Positions 26,141 to 34,035 of a stretch of DNA of 43,847 nt are shown one piece after another. Source of the DNA: Defluviitaleaceae bacterium (lineage in GTDB: Bacteria; Bacillota; Clostridia; Lachnospirales; WRAA01); the NCBI GenBank assembly GCA_009780015.1, contig WRAW01000013.1:1-43847 (forward strand), written 5' to 3'. Each line of letters opens with the position of its first letter. The stretch's first letter is position 1. The position numbers and the translations under genes were made by a program. Under the pieces are notes generated by a model. The model had not been told where the DNA came from. It saw nothing but the letters and a program-made list of their open reading frames with translations, and searched no databases.

Positions 26141-26308
26141 AACCTGTGTTCAATACCCGAAATGCTGGCTGGAAGAGGCGATTTTTCGCCAATCTAGGAA
26201 GGAGCGACGCCCGGGGTCCCGGCAAAGCCCGGTTTTGGCTTTGTGGGGTGGACTGTGGCGGAAAATTGACCTTCCAGACGGCGTTGAGCGGTATTGAACA
26301 CAGGTTCT
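26139..26308 (+). mobile_element. MITE-like element at the 3' end of serine recombinase 1
   Basis: 170 bp. AGAACCTGTGTTCAATACCCG (26139-26159; the last two inner bases pair imperfectly) and its inverse at 26288-26308. The core is gaggcgatttttcgcc, then AATCTAGGAAGGAGCGACGC. One CCCGGCAAAGCCC/GGCTTTGTGGGG hairpin module follows, then GGACTGTGGCGG, shared with the element at 24796. The start junction supplies the recombinase stop codon. Confidence 0.8.
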
Positions 26309-26330
26309 TAGATGAAACGGGGTGTTGTAA

Positions 26331-27539
26331 GTGCCTGGTGAATCCGTTGTAGCAATGTATCTGCGCATTTCCGTGGAGGACGAGAAAACTGCGGAGAGCA
26401 GCAGCATCGCAAGCCAGCGCGATATCCTTACGCGATTCTTAGACGGACACGCGGAACTGTCACGCTGCCGTCGCATGGAGTTTTGCGACGACGGACACAG
26501 CGGTACAAACCTTAATCGTCCGGCTATAACAAGCCTGTTGAGAAAAATAAGATCGGGCGAGGTATGTTGTGTCGTAGTCAAGGACATTTCGCGCTTGGGA
26601 AGAAGCTATATCGAGGTCGGAAACTGCCTTGAGCGTGTGTTTCCATTCCTTGGAGTCCGGTTCATTTCCGTAAACGACAGCTACGACAGCGGCGCCAAGG
26701 CTGCGGAAGATATCGGCATCGCCCTGAAAACGCTTGTTTACGACCTTTATAGCAAGGATATATCCGTAAAGAGTAAGAGCGGCCTTGACGCCAAGAAGCG
26801 ACGCGGGGAATTTGCGGCCTCGTCGCCTGTTTATGGGTACATGAAGTCGAGAGACAGCAGGAACAAGCTGGAGATCGACGAGGATGCAGCCAAGATCGTC
26901 CGTAATATTTTCAAACTTGCGTCGGAGGGCAAGCGCGCTAAGGAAATAGCGGATATGCTCAACGAGGCCGGTGTCCCTGCCCGAAGCAGCTACAAGGCGC
27001 GAAAGTTCGGCGGCAAGGACCGGAAGCGAGGAAACTCCGGCTCGCGCTGGAGCGCCGGAGACATCCGAGAGGTCGTAGGGTACGAGTGCTATATAGGCGC
27101 GGCTGTTGCCAACAAGACCGAGCGCAAGGTTATCGGACAGCCTTGCATAGACGTCCCAAAGGAGCGCTGGACGGTCGTCCCGGACGCTCACCCGCCAATC
27201 GTAGGGCGGCAGGAGTTCGATTCGGCGCAGAGACTTCTGCGGCGGCCGTCCAGGAAAAAAGCGTCGATCAAGCCCCGCGCTTCACGAAACAAGAACGCCG
27301 GATACCCATACAAAACAGTACAAGACATAGCATCCGACAAAATAAGGAAATCGGCGGCGAAACTCGAAAACAGCGCGGCAAAGCGGAGCGTCGCCATGCA
27401 AGAGCACTATGAAAACTTCAATGACGGAAAAATTACGAGGGATGAGTATATGAATTTAAAAAACGAATTTCGCAGGAAAACGGAGGCGGCAAAAAAAGAA
27501 GCCGAAAAAGATTCCTGGAACAATAATGCCATAAGGTAA
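26331..27539 (+). CDS. Large serine recombinase 2, lacking the zinc ribbon
   Basis: 402 residues, GTG start at 26331 with GGGGTG upstream. The resolvase domain (about 5-150) has the catalytic Ser in MYLRISVED and KDISRLGRSYIEVG; the Recombinase domain (about 170-300) includes AAKIVRNIFKLASEGKRAKEIADMLNEAGVPA. The usual Cys-rich zinc beta-ribbon after it is absent: the protein runs from FDSAQRLLRRPSRKKASIK directly into a charged coiled-coil tail (YENFNDGKITRDEYMNLK). It is clearly paralogous to recombinase 1. A role in integrating or inverting nearby DNA is plausible; an in-frame deletion may have inactivated it. Confidence 0.83.
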   Translation: MPGESVVAMYLRISVEDEKTAESSSIASQRDILTRFLDGHAELSRCRRMEFCDDGHSGTNLNRPAITSLLRKIRSGEVCCVVVKDISRLGRSYIEVGNCLERVFPFLGVRFISVNDSYDSGAKAAEDIGIALKTLVYDLYSKDISVKSKSGLDAKKRRGEFAASSPVYGYMKSRDSRNKLEIDEDAAKIVRNIFKLASEGKRAKEIADMLNEAGVPARSSYKARKFGGKDRKRGNSGSRWSAGDIREVVGYECYIGAAVANKTERKVIGQPCIDVPKERWTVVPDAHPPIVGRQEFDSAQRLLRRPSRKKASIKPRASRNKNAGYPYKTVQDIASDKIRKSAAKLENSAAKRSVAMQEHYENFNDGKITRDEYMNLKNEFRRKTEAAKKEAEKDSWNNNAIR

Positions 27540-27567
27540 TCTTACACGTCTCCCGTCTTCTCATATA

Positions 27568-27604
27568 GGGACGCGCAAAACATCTTGCGCGTCCCAACTT
27601 TTTT
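27568..27604 (+). terminator. Strong rho-independent terminator after recombinase 2
   Basis: GGGACGCGCAA (27568-27578) pairs perfectly with TTGCGCGTCCC (27585-27595), followed by AACTTTTTT. It separates the recombinase region from the housekeeping operon. Confidence 0.92.
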
Positions 27605-27626
27605 ACGCTTCAAGATTATAAAGTGT

Positions 27627-27654
27627 TTGCAAAAGACCGTGAATCTGTTATAAT
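27627..27654 (+). promoter_or_regulatory. Promoter of the asp23-nusB-xseA operon
   Basis: TTGCAA (27627-27632), 16-bp spacer, TATAAT (27649-27654). The first start codon is about 65 bp downstream, and no other obvious promoter occurs before recN. Confidence 0.7.
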
Positions 27655-27721
27655 CCTACTTATAGCAAATAGACGCGACAAAACTATTCGATTGTTGAAT
27701 ATACGTTAACAGGAGGCTCGT

Positions 27722-28219
27722 ATGACAAAAACTCAGCATGGATCCGACAAGGGCAAGGTTCAAATAGCCAACGACGTTGTGGCAACAATATCAGCCACAG
27801 CCGCTCTTGAGATAGAGGGCGTATTTTCCATGGCGTCCTACGCCGGGGGGATACCGGTGTTTGTGCGCAAGAACATGAGCAAGGGCGTAAAAGTGACTAT
27901 AGCGGGCGACGAGGTTGTACTTGACCTGAACATTGTCGTGCGCTTCGGCTACCGTATCCTCGAAGTTTCGGAAAGCGTACAGGCTCGTGTCAAGAATGCC
28001 GTGCAGACAATGACCGGCCTTAATGTTCGCTCGGTAAACGTAGTCGTATCCAGCGTATACCTAGAGAAGGAAAAGGAAGCCGCTCCAAGGACAACCCGCA
28101 AGGATAAGCGCCCAAAGCCCGAAGCCAAGCAGCCGGATTCTCAGTCAGTCGTTGACGCAGATAAAGCTGATTCGGACAATGCCGACGCAAATCAGTCAGA
28201 GAGCAGCAGTCAGGCATGA
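27722..28219 (+). CDS. Asp23/Gls24 family envelope-stress protein
   Basis: 165 residues. The family gathers near the membrane and is linked to envelope stress and alkaline tolerance. The Asp23 domain covers residues about 10-115 (GKVQIANDVVATISATAALEIEGVFSM, VVLDLNIVVRFGYRILEVSESVQARVKNAV, TGLNVRSVNVVVSSVYL). It ends in a charged, disordered tail rich in Lys, Asp, Glu and Ser. ATG 27722 has AGGAGG upstream. The stop overlaps nusB (ATGA). In Clostridia an asp23 gene very often precedes nusB. Confidence 0.92.
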   Translation: MTKTQHGSDKGKVQIANDVVATISATAALEIEGVFSMASYAGGIPVFVRKNMSKGVKVTIAGDEVVLDLNIVVRFGYRILEVSESVQARVKNAVQTMTGLNVRSVNVVVSSVYLEKEKEAAPRTTRKDKRPKPEAKQPDSQSVVDADKADSDNADANQSESSSQA

Positions 28220-28653
28220 GCCGAAGAGCGTCGCGCAGACACAGCTTCATAATAACGTACCAGCTTGAGTTTTACAACGAGCCTGATATATCACAAGTTT
28301 TCGAGCTTTATACCGAAGAGTTCGTTCCGGCTGAAAGCACGGCAGGCATATCCCCGGAAGACAGCGTCTTCATAAAGGATCAGGTCTACGGAGTCCGCGA
28401 GAATCTGGAATTTATAGACTCTACGATAACCCGCTACATCACGGGCTGGAGCCTTGCGCGCATAGCCAAGGTAGACCTGGCCATACTCCGCCTGGCGATT
28501 TACGAGCTTGCTTTCATGCCCGACATACCCACGCGGGTGTGTATCAACGAAGCCGTAGAACTGGCCAAAGCTTACGGCGACGACGACTCGCCGGCGTTCG
28601 TGAATGGCCTGCTGGCCAGCGCGCAGAAGGAAATCCGACCTGATAAACTATGA
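28216..28653 (+). CDS. nusB: Transcription antitermination factor NusB
   Basis: 145 residues, all-helical NusB fold. It binds boxA RNA with NusE/S10 and promotes rRNA antitermination. Conserved segments are SRRASRRHSFIITYQLEFY, ITRYITGWSLARIAKVDLAILRLAIYELAFMPDIPTRVCINEAVELAKAYGDDDSPAFVNGLL. Start and stop both overlap the neighbours by 4 bp, so translation is coupled from asp23 through xseA. Confidence 0.95.
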   Translation: MSRRASRRHSFIITYQLEFYNEPDISQVFELYTEEFVPAESTAGISPEDSVFIKDQVYGVRENLEFIDSTITRYITGWSLARIAKVDLAILRLAIYELAFMPDIPTRVCINEAVELAKAYGDDDSPAFVNGLLASAQKEIRPDKL

Positions 28654-29849
28654 AAATATACTCAGTCAGCCAAATAACGCGCTATATTAAAGCCGTCCTG
28701 GAAGAAGACGTGATCCTTGGCGACATCTGCCTGGAGGGCGAGCTTTCCAATGTAAAGCTGCATAGCTCGGGGCACGTCTACTTCACCATTAAGGACGAAA
28801 CATCCGCGATCAACTGCGTAATGTTCCGAAGTCAGGCCGAGACTCTTAACTTTTCCCCGTCGGACGGCCTGAAGATCGTCGCGTGGGGCAGAGTTTCGGT
28901 CTTCGAGAAGACCGGCGCCTACCAGTTGTATGTATCGACCCTTAAACCCAGCGGACTGGGCGAACTATACCTTGCATACGAGCAGCTCAAGAACCGTCTC
29001 GAAGCTAAAGGCTATTTTGATTCCGCGCGTAAGCGCGAACTCCCGCCATATCCCGGAGTTGTCGGACTGGTGACAAGCGGAGACGGCGCGGCTGTCGCCG
29101 ACATAATCAGCGTGCTAAGGCGGCGCAACAGAGCCTTGAAGATAGTTCTCACACCGGTGAAAGTACAGGGCGCGGGCGCGGCGCAGTCTGTTGCCGAAGG
29201 CATAGAGCTCATAAACCGTCACGGCACGGCAGACGTAATAATCGTCGGACGCGGCGGAGGCTCGTTCGAGGATTTGTGGCCCTTCAACGAAGAAGCCGTG
29301 GCGCGGGCTGTTTTCGAGTCCCCCATTCCCGTCGTCTCCGCGGTAGGTCACGAAACGGACTTCACGATATGCGACTTTGTGGCCGACTTGCGCGCCCCCA
29401 CGCCGTCAGCGGCTGCGGAGCTCGTCGCGCCTGATCTGGACGCCATACTGGAAGACCTGCAAGAAGCTGTGTCATCCATGGACGAGGCGCTCGGCAGACA
29501 TCTGGATTCGCTTCGCGGCCGTCTTGCCCTGCTGGTTGACAAAAGGGTTCTCCGCCAACCCATGGAACGCATATACAACAGCGAAATATATACCGAAACA
29601 CTCTTGAAACGCCTGGATGCCGAAGCCGCGCGGCGCGTAGCGTCTCTTAGGAGCCTCCTCGAACGCGAAGCCGCCCTGCTTGAAAGCCTTTCGCCGCTGA
29701 ATACGCTGTCCCGCGGCTACACGGCCGCGCGCAGGGACGGCGCTGTCATAAGCTCTGCCGCTCAACTTGCGGCCGGTGACGAAATCAGCCTGCGATTTTC
29801 GGACGGAGAAGCCGACTGCCGAGTACTTTCAACCAAGGAGCAGACATGA
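28650..29849 (+). CDS. xseA: Exodeoxyribonuclease VII large subunit
   Basis: 399 residues. With XseB it degrades single-stranded DNA. The N-terminal OB-fold (YSVSQITRYIKAVLEEDVILGDICLEGELSNVKLHSSGHVYFTIKD) is followed by the catalytic domain with VGLVTSGDGAAVADI, RGGGSFEDLWPFNEE and VSAVGHETDFTICDFVADLRAPTPSAAAE. A long coiled coil and the SPLNTLSRGYTA C-terminal segment complete it. Length is typical. The small subunit normally follows directly; here an unknown 205-residue gene intervenes. Confidence 0.96.
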   Translation: MKIYSVSQITRYIKAVLEEDVILGDICLEGELSNVKLHSSGHVYFTIKDETSAINCVMFRSQAETLNFSPSDGLKIVAWGRVSVFEKTGAYQLYVSTLKPSGLGELYLAYEQLKNRLEAKGYFDSARKRELPPYPGVVGLVTSGDGAAVADIISVLRRRNRALKIVLTPVKVQGAGAAQSVAEGIELINRHGTADVIIVGRGGGSFEDLWPFNEEAVARAVFESPIPVVSAVGHETDFTICDFVADLRAPTPSAAAELVAPDLDAILEDLQEAVSSMDEALGRHLDSLRGRLALLVDKRVLRQPMERIYNSEIYTETLLKRLDAEAARRVASLRSLLEREAALLESLSPLNTLSRGYTAARRDGAVISSAAQLAAGDEISLRFSDGEADCRVLSTKEQT

Positions 29850-30463
29850 GTTCGTACATCTTTCTGTCAAGCGACAAGCCGCTCAAAGAAGTAGATAACT
29901 GCCGGTATGAAATGCTGTCCGTCGAGGAGGCGGAAGCCCGGGGTATACAAATGTGGTTTTCCGAGTATATCGCAATTCCACTTGACACTAAGCTTCATTG
30001 TTCGCCGGAAATCGCATTGAACCATTGCGATTCCGGCTCCAATTCAGCAAGTGTCAAAGGGAAGTGCTATACAAGCCTCAGCCGCACGGATAAGATCGTC
30101 ATGTACGCCCCCGACGAAGAAGCACTGAACGAACTGGTAATCAAGACCGGCAGTTGGTTAGAGGGACACGAAGACCCGCGCGGAGAGCTGAATCTATCCC
30201 AACCCTACCGCGCCGAAATAGGGTTCCTCTTCACTGACGAACGCGCGCGGCAGCTAATAGAATACATCCGTGAGCACTTAGAGGGCACGCCCGAAATAGA
30301 GCTCCGGCACATCTGGCTTGGGGCCGCCCTTCCCGGCGACAGCACGGACATACTCACACGGCGCTGCAACATCTCGCATCTCACGCCTTCCGTAATAAGG
30401 GAATACTTGCATCACGACACGCGCGACGGTTCGCTCTGCATAACTGTGTATAAGGATGATTAA
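29846..30463 (+). CDS. Unknown protein inserted between xseA and xseB
   Basis: 205 residues, cytoplasmic-looking, starting 4 bp inside xseA and ending 2 bp before xseB, so it is translated within the exonuclease VII operon. I do not recognise the family. The first 50 residues (EAEARGIQMWFSEYIAIPLDTK) and the C-terminal half (YRAEIGFLFTDERARQLIEYIREHLEGTPEIELRHIWLG) look folded. Residues about 46-71 are encoded by a large imperfect palindrome (29982-30057) that may be inserted sequence kept in frame. A link to DNA repair is only contextual. Confidence 0.7.
   Translation: MSSYIFLSSDKPLKEVDNCRYEMLSVEEAEARGIQMWFSEYIAIPLDTKLHCSPEIALNHCDSGSNSASVKGKCYTSLSRTDKIVMYAPDEEALNELVIKTGSWLEGHEDPRGELNLSQPYRAEIGFLFTDERARQLIEYIREHLEGTPEIELRHIWLGAALPGDSTDILTRRCNISHLTPSVIREYLHHDTRDGSLCITVYKDD
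29982..30057. repeat. 76-bp imperfect palindrome inside a coding region
   Basis: The arms TTGACACT...GCCGGAAATCGCA (29982-30018) and TGCGATTCCGGC...AGTGTCAA (30024-30057) pair over most of their length with few mismatches and gaps. The sequence remains open in the frame of the unknown gene between xseA and xseB. Confidence 0.6.
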
Positions 30464-30465
30464 CC

Positions 30466-30714
30466 ATGCCAAGAAAGTCCACCGCTAAACCAACCGAAAA
30501 AATACGACTCGAAGAGGGTCTGCACCTGCTCGAAGACATTGTCTCACGGATGGAGAACCCCGCAACCACCCTGGACGACTCATTGGCGCTCTACAAGGAA
30601 GGCGTCGATCTGGCAGTGAAGCTTGCCGAAGGACTGAAAGCAGCCGAGGGCGAGGTCGCGGTACTCACGGAACAATCGGGAAAAATATTCGAGAAAACAT
30701 TCGCGAGGGGATAA
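30466..30714 (+). CDS. xseB: Exodeoxyribonuclease VII small subunit
   Basis: 82 residues, helical. KIRLEEGLHLLEDIVSRMENPATTLDDSLALYKEGVDLAVK matches the XseB family. It assembles with XseA, of which several copies surround one catalytic subunit. The start is 2 bp after the unknown gene, with AAGGATG upstream; ispA starts 3 bp after its stop. Confidence 0.93.
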   Translation: MPRKSTAKPTEKIRLEEGLHLLEDIVSRMENPATTLDDSLALYKEGVDLAVKLAEGLKAAEGEVAVLTEQSGKIFEKTFARG

Positions 30715-30717
30715 CAC

Positions 30718-31635
30718 ATGGATCTTGCCCATAAGAAGGACGTCTATGTCAAAACATTGGAGGAACGGCTTACAGCTCTGCTTAAAAACAAGAATTATCC
30801 TCCCGTAATATATGACGCCATATCATACAGCCTGCTGGGCGGCGGCAAGCGTATGCGCCCCGTTCTTCTTTTGGCGGCCTGTGAAGCTGTGGCCGACGAT
30901 GACGAAAGCGGTATCTCCCCCGAGCTCTCGGAGACGCTCAGGTTTAACTGCGCGCTGGACTTTGCCTGCGCAATTGAGATGATACACACATATTCGCTGA
31001 TACACGACGATCTCCCGGCCATTGACAACGACGACACGCGCCGCGGACGCCCCACAAACCACAAGGTATTCGGCGAGGCCATGGCGATACTGGCCGGCGA
31101 CGCGCTGCTTAACATGTCCTACGAACTGATGATTGACGCGTGTATAAGGCATCAATACCTTAACTGCCTTCCAGCGCTGGTGGAAATCGCGCGCTCCGCA
31201 GGAATAAACGGCATGATAGGCGGGCAAGTTATGGATGTACACACAGAGGGCACAACCGTCGACGAAGAGACCTTGCTGTATATACACGAACACAAGACCG
31301 CAGCCTTAATTAAGGCGTCCATCGTCGCCGGAGCGATCATCGGCGGAGCAGGCGGACGGTATCTCAAAACGTTCAGGCAAGCCGCCAACCACATGGGTCT
31401 GGCCTTCCAAATAAAGGACGATATATTGGACGTAACCGGCGACTCTAGCACACTTGGCAAGCCCGTAGGAAGCGACGCCAGGAACAATAAGAATACCTAC
31501 GTAAGCGTCTTCGGACTTGAACAGGCAAGGCGCGACTATCAATACATGTGGGATAGCTGCATACAGCATTTTAACGAGCTTGGGGCAGAGTTTTTAGCCG
31601 CCTACGCAAAAGACTTGCGAGACAGGGTGAGGTAG
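30718..31635 (+). CDS. ispA: Polyprenyl (farnesyl/geranylgeranyl) diphosphate synthase
   Basis: 305 residues. It condenses isopentenyl diphosphate with allylic diphosphates to give the C15 precursor for undecaprenyl phosphate and other isoprenoids. LLGGGKRMRPVLLLA, the first Asp-rich motif IHDDLPAIDNDDTRRGRPTNH (about 98-118, DDxxxxDD-like), GEAMAILAGDALL, and the second motif FQIKDDILDVTGD (about 227-239) are all present. It sits one gene upstream of dxs, placing precursor synthesis and chain elongation together. Confidence 0.94.
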   Translation: MDLAHKKDVYVKTLEERLTALLKNKNYPPVIYDAISYSLLGGGKRMRPVLLLAACEAVADDDESGISPELSETLRFNCALDFACAIEMIHTYSLIHDDLPAIDNDDTRRGRPTNHKVFGEAMAILAGDALLNMSYELMIDACIRHQYLNCLPALVEIARSAGINGMIGGQVMDVHTEGTTVDEETLLYIHEHKTAALIKASIVAGAIIGGAGGRYLKTFRQAANHMGLAFQIKDDILDVTGDSSTLGKPVGSDARNNKNTYVSVFGLEQARRDYQYMWDSCIQHFNELGAEFLAAYAKDLRDRVR

Positions 31636-31637
31636 AA

Positions 31638-32105
31638 TTGGATTTCTTTCTCGAAATATCGCGCAACTATATCCTATGGACGTCAGTTACGTCGTGGTTT
31701 GCGGCGCAGCTCATAAAGTGCGCCGTTTCGCTCGTACGAGAGAAGAAATTTTCGCCCCTTATGCTGATGTCTTCGGGCGGTATGCCAAGCTCCCACACCT
31801 CGTTCGTTGTGTCGCTTAGCATCATGGTCGGGCTGCACAGTGGTTTTGACTCGATATTATTCGCAATTTCAGCCACATTTTCCGCCGTGATAATGTATGA
31901 CGCAACAGGCGTTCGCCAGCACGCCGGCAAACAAGCCGCCGTCCTGAACATGCTGATCGAAAACCTGAACGACCCCAACATCAGCCTGGAAAAAAAGCTC
32001 AAAGAACTGCTTGGACACACTCCAAAACAAGTAATGGCCGGCGCCGCGCTTGGCGTTGTAGTCGCCCTTGCCGCCGGCGTCTTCTACGGATATATCATAT
32101 TATAA
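31638..32105 (+). CDS. DUF212/DivPAP2 membrane phosphatase-like protein
   Basis: 155 residues with about four membrane segments. TTG start at 31638, 2 bp after ispA. It belongs to the divergent PAP2 family (YuiD): SSGGMPSSHTSFVVSLS contains the PxSH core, and DATGVRQHAGKQA follows. Because it lies between ispA and dxs, a role in isoprenoid (for example polyprenyl-phosphate) dephosphorylation is attractive but unproven. Confidence 0.85.
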   Translation: MDFFLEISRNYILWTSVTSWFAAQLIKCAVSLVREKKFSPLMLMSSGGMPSSHTSFVVSLSIMVGLHSGFDSILFAISATFSAVIMYDATGVRQHAGKQAAVLNMLIENLNDPNISLEKKLKELLGHTPKQVMAGAALGVVVALAAGVFYGYIIL

Positions 32106-32127
32106 TCTGAACCGTACAGGGATGACC

Positions 32128-34035
32128 ATGAAAATCCTTAACAAAGTAAACTCACCGCAAGACCTCAAGAGGCTGCCGCGCAAGTATCTGCCGCACCTTT
32201 GCGCCGACATCAGGCGCTTTCTGATTCAGTCCGTGTCGAAAACAGGCGGCCACCTGGCCTCCAACCTGGGCGTCGTAGAGCTTACAGTCGCGCTGCACAC
32301 GGTTTTTAATTCGCCGCGCGACATAATTGTCTGGGACGTCGGACATCAGACGTATGTACACAAGATACTCACAGGGCGCAAAGCCCTGTTTGCCAAGCTT
32401 CGCAAGCTCGGCGGCCTAAGCGGCTTCCCAAAGGCGCGCGAAAGTTCCCACGACCATTTTGACACGGGGCACAGCTCTACAAGCGTATCCGCCGCCGTCG
32501 GCTATGCCAAGGCCCGCGACCTGGACGGCGCCGCCCACAATGTAATAGCCGTAACCGGAGACGGCTCGATGACCGGAGGACTTGTGTTCGAGGGTCTAAA
32601 CGACGGCGGGCGGCTTAACTCCAACCTGATCGTAGTGCTCAACGACAATCAGATGTCCATATCCGAAAATGTGGGCGCGATCTCCAAGACCCTGAACCTT
32701 ATGCGCTCCGACCCGCGCTATCAGGACCTGAAAGCCGATGTAAAGGACATCCTTACAAGAACTCCCCTCCTTGGCGAAACGCTTGCCAGGGCCGTCGAAA
32801 AAACCAAGGACACCATACGCAGCGTCCTGGTTCCGGGCCAGATCTTTGAGGAGATGGGCTTCACATACATAGGCCCCGTCGACGGCCACAATTTGGACGA
32901 CCTGATCTCCGTGCTCGGCAAGGTCAAGAACATCACGAAACCTGTACTCGTACACGTACACACAGTCAAGGGCAAGGGCTACTCCTTTGCGGAAGCCAAC
33001 CCCTCCAAGTTCCACGGCGTCGAAAGCTTCGACGTAGAGACCGGCCGGCCTCTGTCCGTAAGGAGTGAGAGCTACTCCGACGTATTCGGCGAAGCCCTGA
33101 CTCAGATCGCTCGCGAAAACCCGAACGTCGTGGCCGTAACAGCGGCAATGGAGGACGGCACGGGCCTCGCCTCCTTCGCGAACGAGTTTCCGCGGCGCTG
33201 CTTTGACGTAGGAATCGCCGAGGCTCACGCCGTAACGTTTTGCGCGGGGCTGGCCAAAGCCGGAAAGCTCCCCGTGTTCGCCGTATATTCGTCGTTTTTG
33301 CAGCGTTCCTATGACCAGATAATGCACGACGTATGCATACAGGGCGCAAATGTTGTGCTGGCCATCGACCGCGCCGGAGTTGTCGGCGCGGACGGCGAGA
33401 CTCACCAGGGGCTCTTCGACCTGTCCTACCTCTCGCACATGCCCGGTATGACCGTCCTGGCTCCCGCGGACAAACCTGAGCTTGGCGCAATGCTTCGCTT
33501 CGCCATAGAGCTTGGCGGCCCGGTCGCCATACGATACCCGCGCGGCGAAGCTAAAACCCACTTGCATGAAGCGAATCCCATAGAGCTCGGAAAATCCGAA
33601 TGGATAACCCGCGGCAACGCCGACGCCGAAGACGGCATCCCAAAAATCGCCGTCATAGCCGTCGGGACAATGCTTCACACTGCAAACAACTCGGTCGGCA
33701 AACTTACCCAATACCATTGTAAAGGCGGTACGCTCTCTCCGGCCATAATCAACGCCCGAAGCGTCAAGCCCCTTGACGTGGAAATGATATCCGACGTAGC
33801 AAAATTCGCGGACTTCATATATATCCTGGAGGACAACGTATTCTCCGGCGGATACGCGGCAAGCTTCGCGGCATACGCCGCCCGGAACGGGATCGCGCTT
33901 CCCCGCTTCCACTCGTTCTCCTTTCCCGATGAATTCGTGGTACAGGGCAGCCCGGAGGAGCTTTACCGCAAATATGGCCTTGACGCGGACTCAGTCGCCG
34001 CCAAAATACTGAATGATGTGGAAAAGTATGCCTAG
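32128..34035 (+). CDS. dxs: 1-deoxy-D-xylulose-5-phosphate synthase
   Basis: 635 residues. A thiamin-diphosphate enzyme that joins pyruvate and glyceraldehyde 3-phosphate, the first step of the MEP isoprenoid pathway. Motifs: SKTGGHLASNLGVVELTVALH, DVGHQTYVHK, FDTGHSSTSVSAAVGYAKARD, the ThDP motif GDGSMTGGLVFEGLN...NDNQMSIS, RAGVVGADGETHQGLFDLSYLSH in the transketolase domain, and ILEDNVFSGGYAA at the C-terminal domain. ATG 32128 (MKILNKV) has CAGGGA 6 bp upstream; the frame remains open to 32068 but those residues are outside the family. Confidence 0.96.
   Translation: MKILNKVNSPQDLKRLPRKYLPHLCADIRRFLIQSVSKTGGHLASNLGVVELTVALHTVFNSPRDIIVWDVGHQTYVHKILTGRKALFAKLRKLGGLSGFPKARESSHDHFDTGHSSTSVSAAVGYAKARDLDGAAHNVIAVTGDGSMTGGLVFEGLNDGGRLNSNLIVVLNDNQMSISENVGAISKTLNLMRSDPRYQDLKADVKDILTRTPLLGETLARAVEKTKDTIRSVLVPGQIFEEMGFTYIGPVDGHNLDDLISVLGKVKNITKPVLVHVHTVKGKGYSFAEANPSKFHGVESFDVETGRPLSVRSESYSDVFGEALTQIARENPNVVAVTAAMEDGTGLASFANEFPRRCFDVGIAEAHAVTFCAGLAKAGKLPVFAVYSSFLQRSYDQIMHDVCIQGANVVLAIDRAGVVGADGETHQGLFDLSYLSHMPGMTVLAPADKPELGAMLRFAIELGGPVAIRYPRGEAKTHLHEANPIELGKSEWITRGNADAEDGIPKIAVIAVGTMLHTANNSVGKLTQYHCKGGTLSPAIINARSVKPLDVEMISDVAKFADFIYILEDNVFSGGYAASFAAYAARNGIALPRFHSFSFPDEFVVQGSPEELYRKYGLDADSVAAKILNDVEKYA

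Noticed and set aside
12215-26308. Integron-type attC sites as an explanation of the hairpin elements
   Set aside because: No GTTRRRY/RYYYAAC boxes at the ends, no integrase of that class, and copies are dispersed rather than in a cassette array.
24796-27539. CRISPR array or prophage between xerD and asp23
   Set aside because: Repeats are inverted, few and unequally spaced, and no structural phage genes are present.
32596-33912. Long minus-strand ORF (438 codons) inside dxs
   Set aside because: Antisense shadow of a highly conserved gene; GC-rich codon use leaves the opposite frame open.
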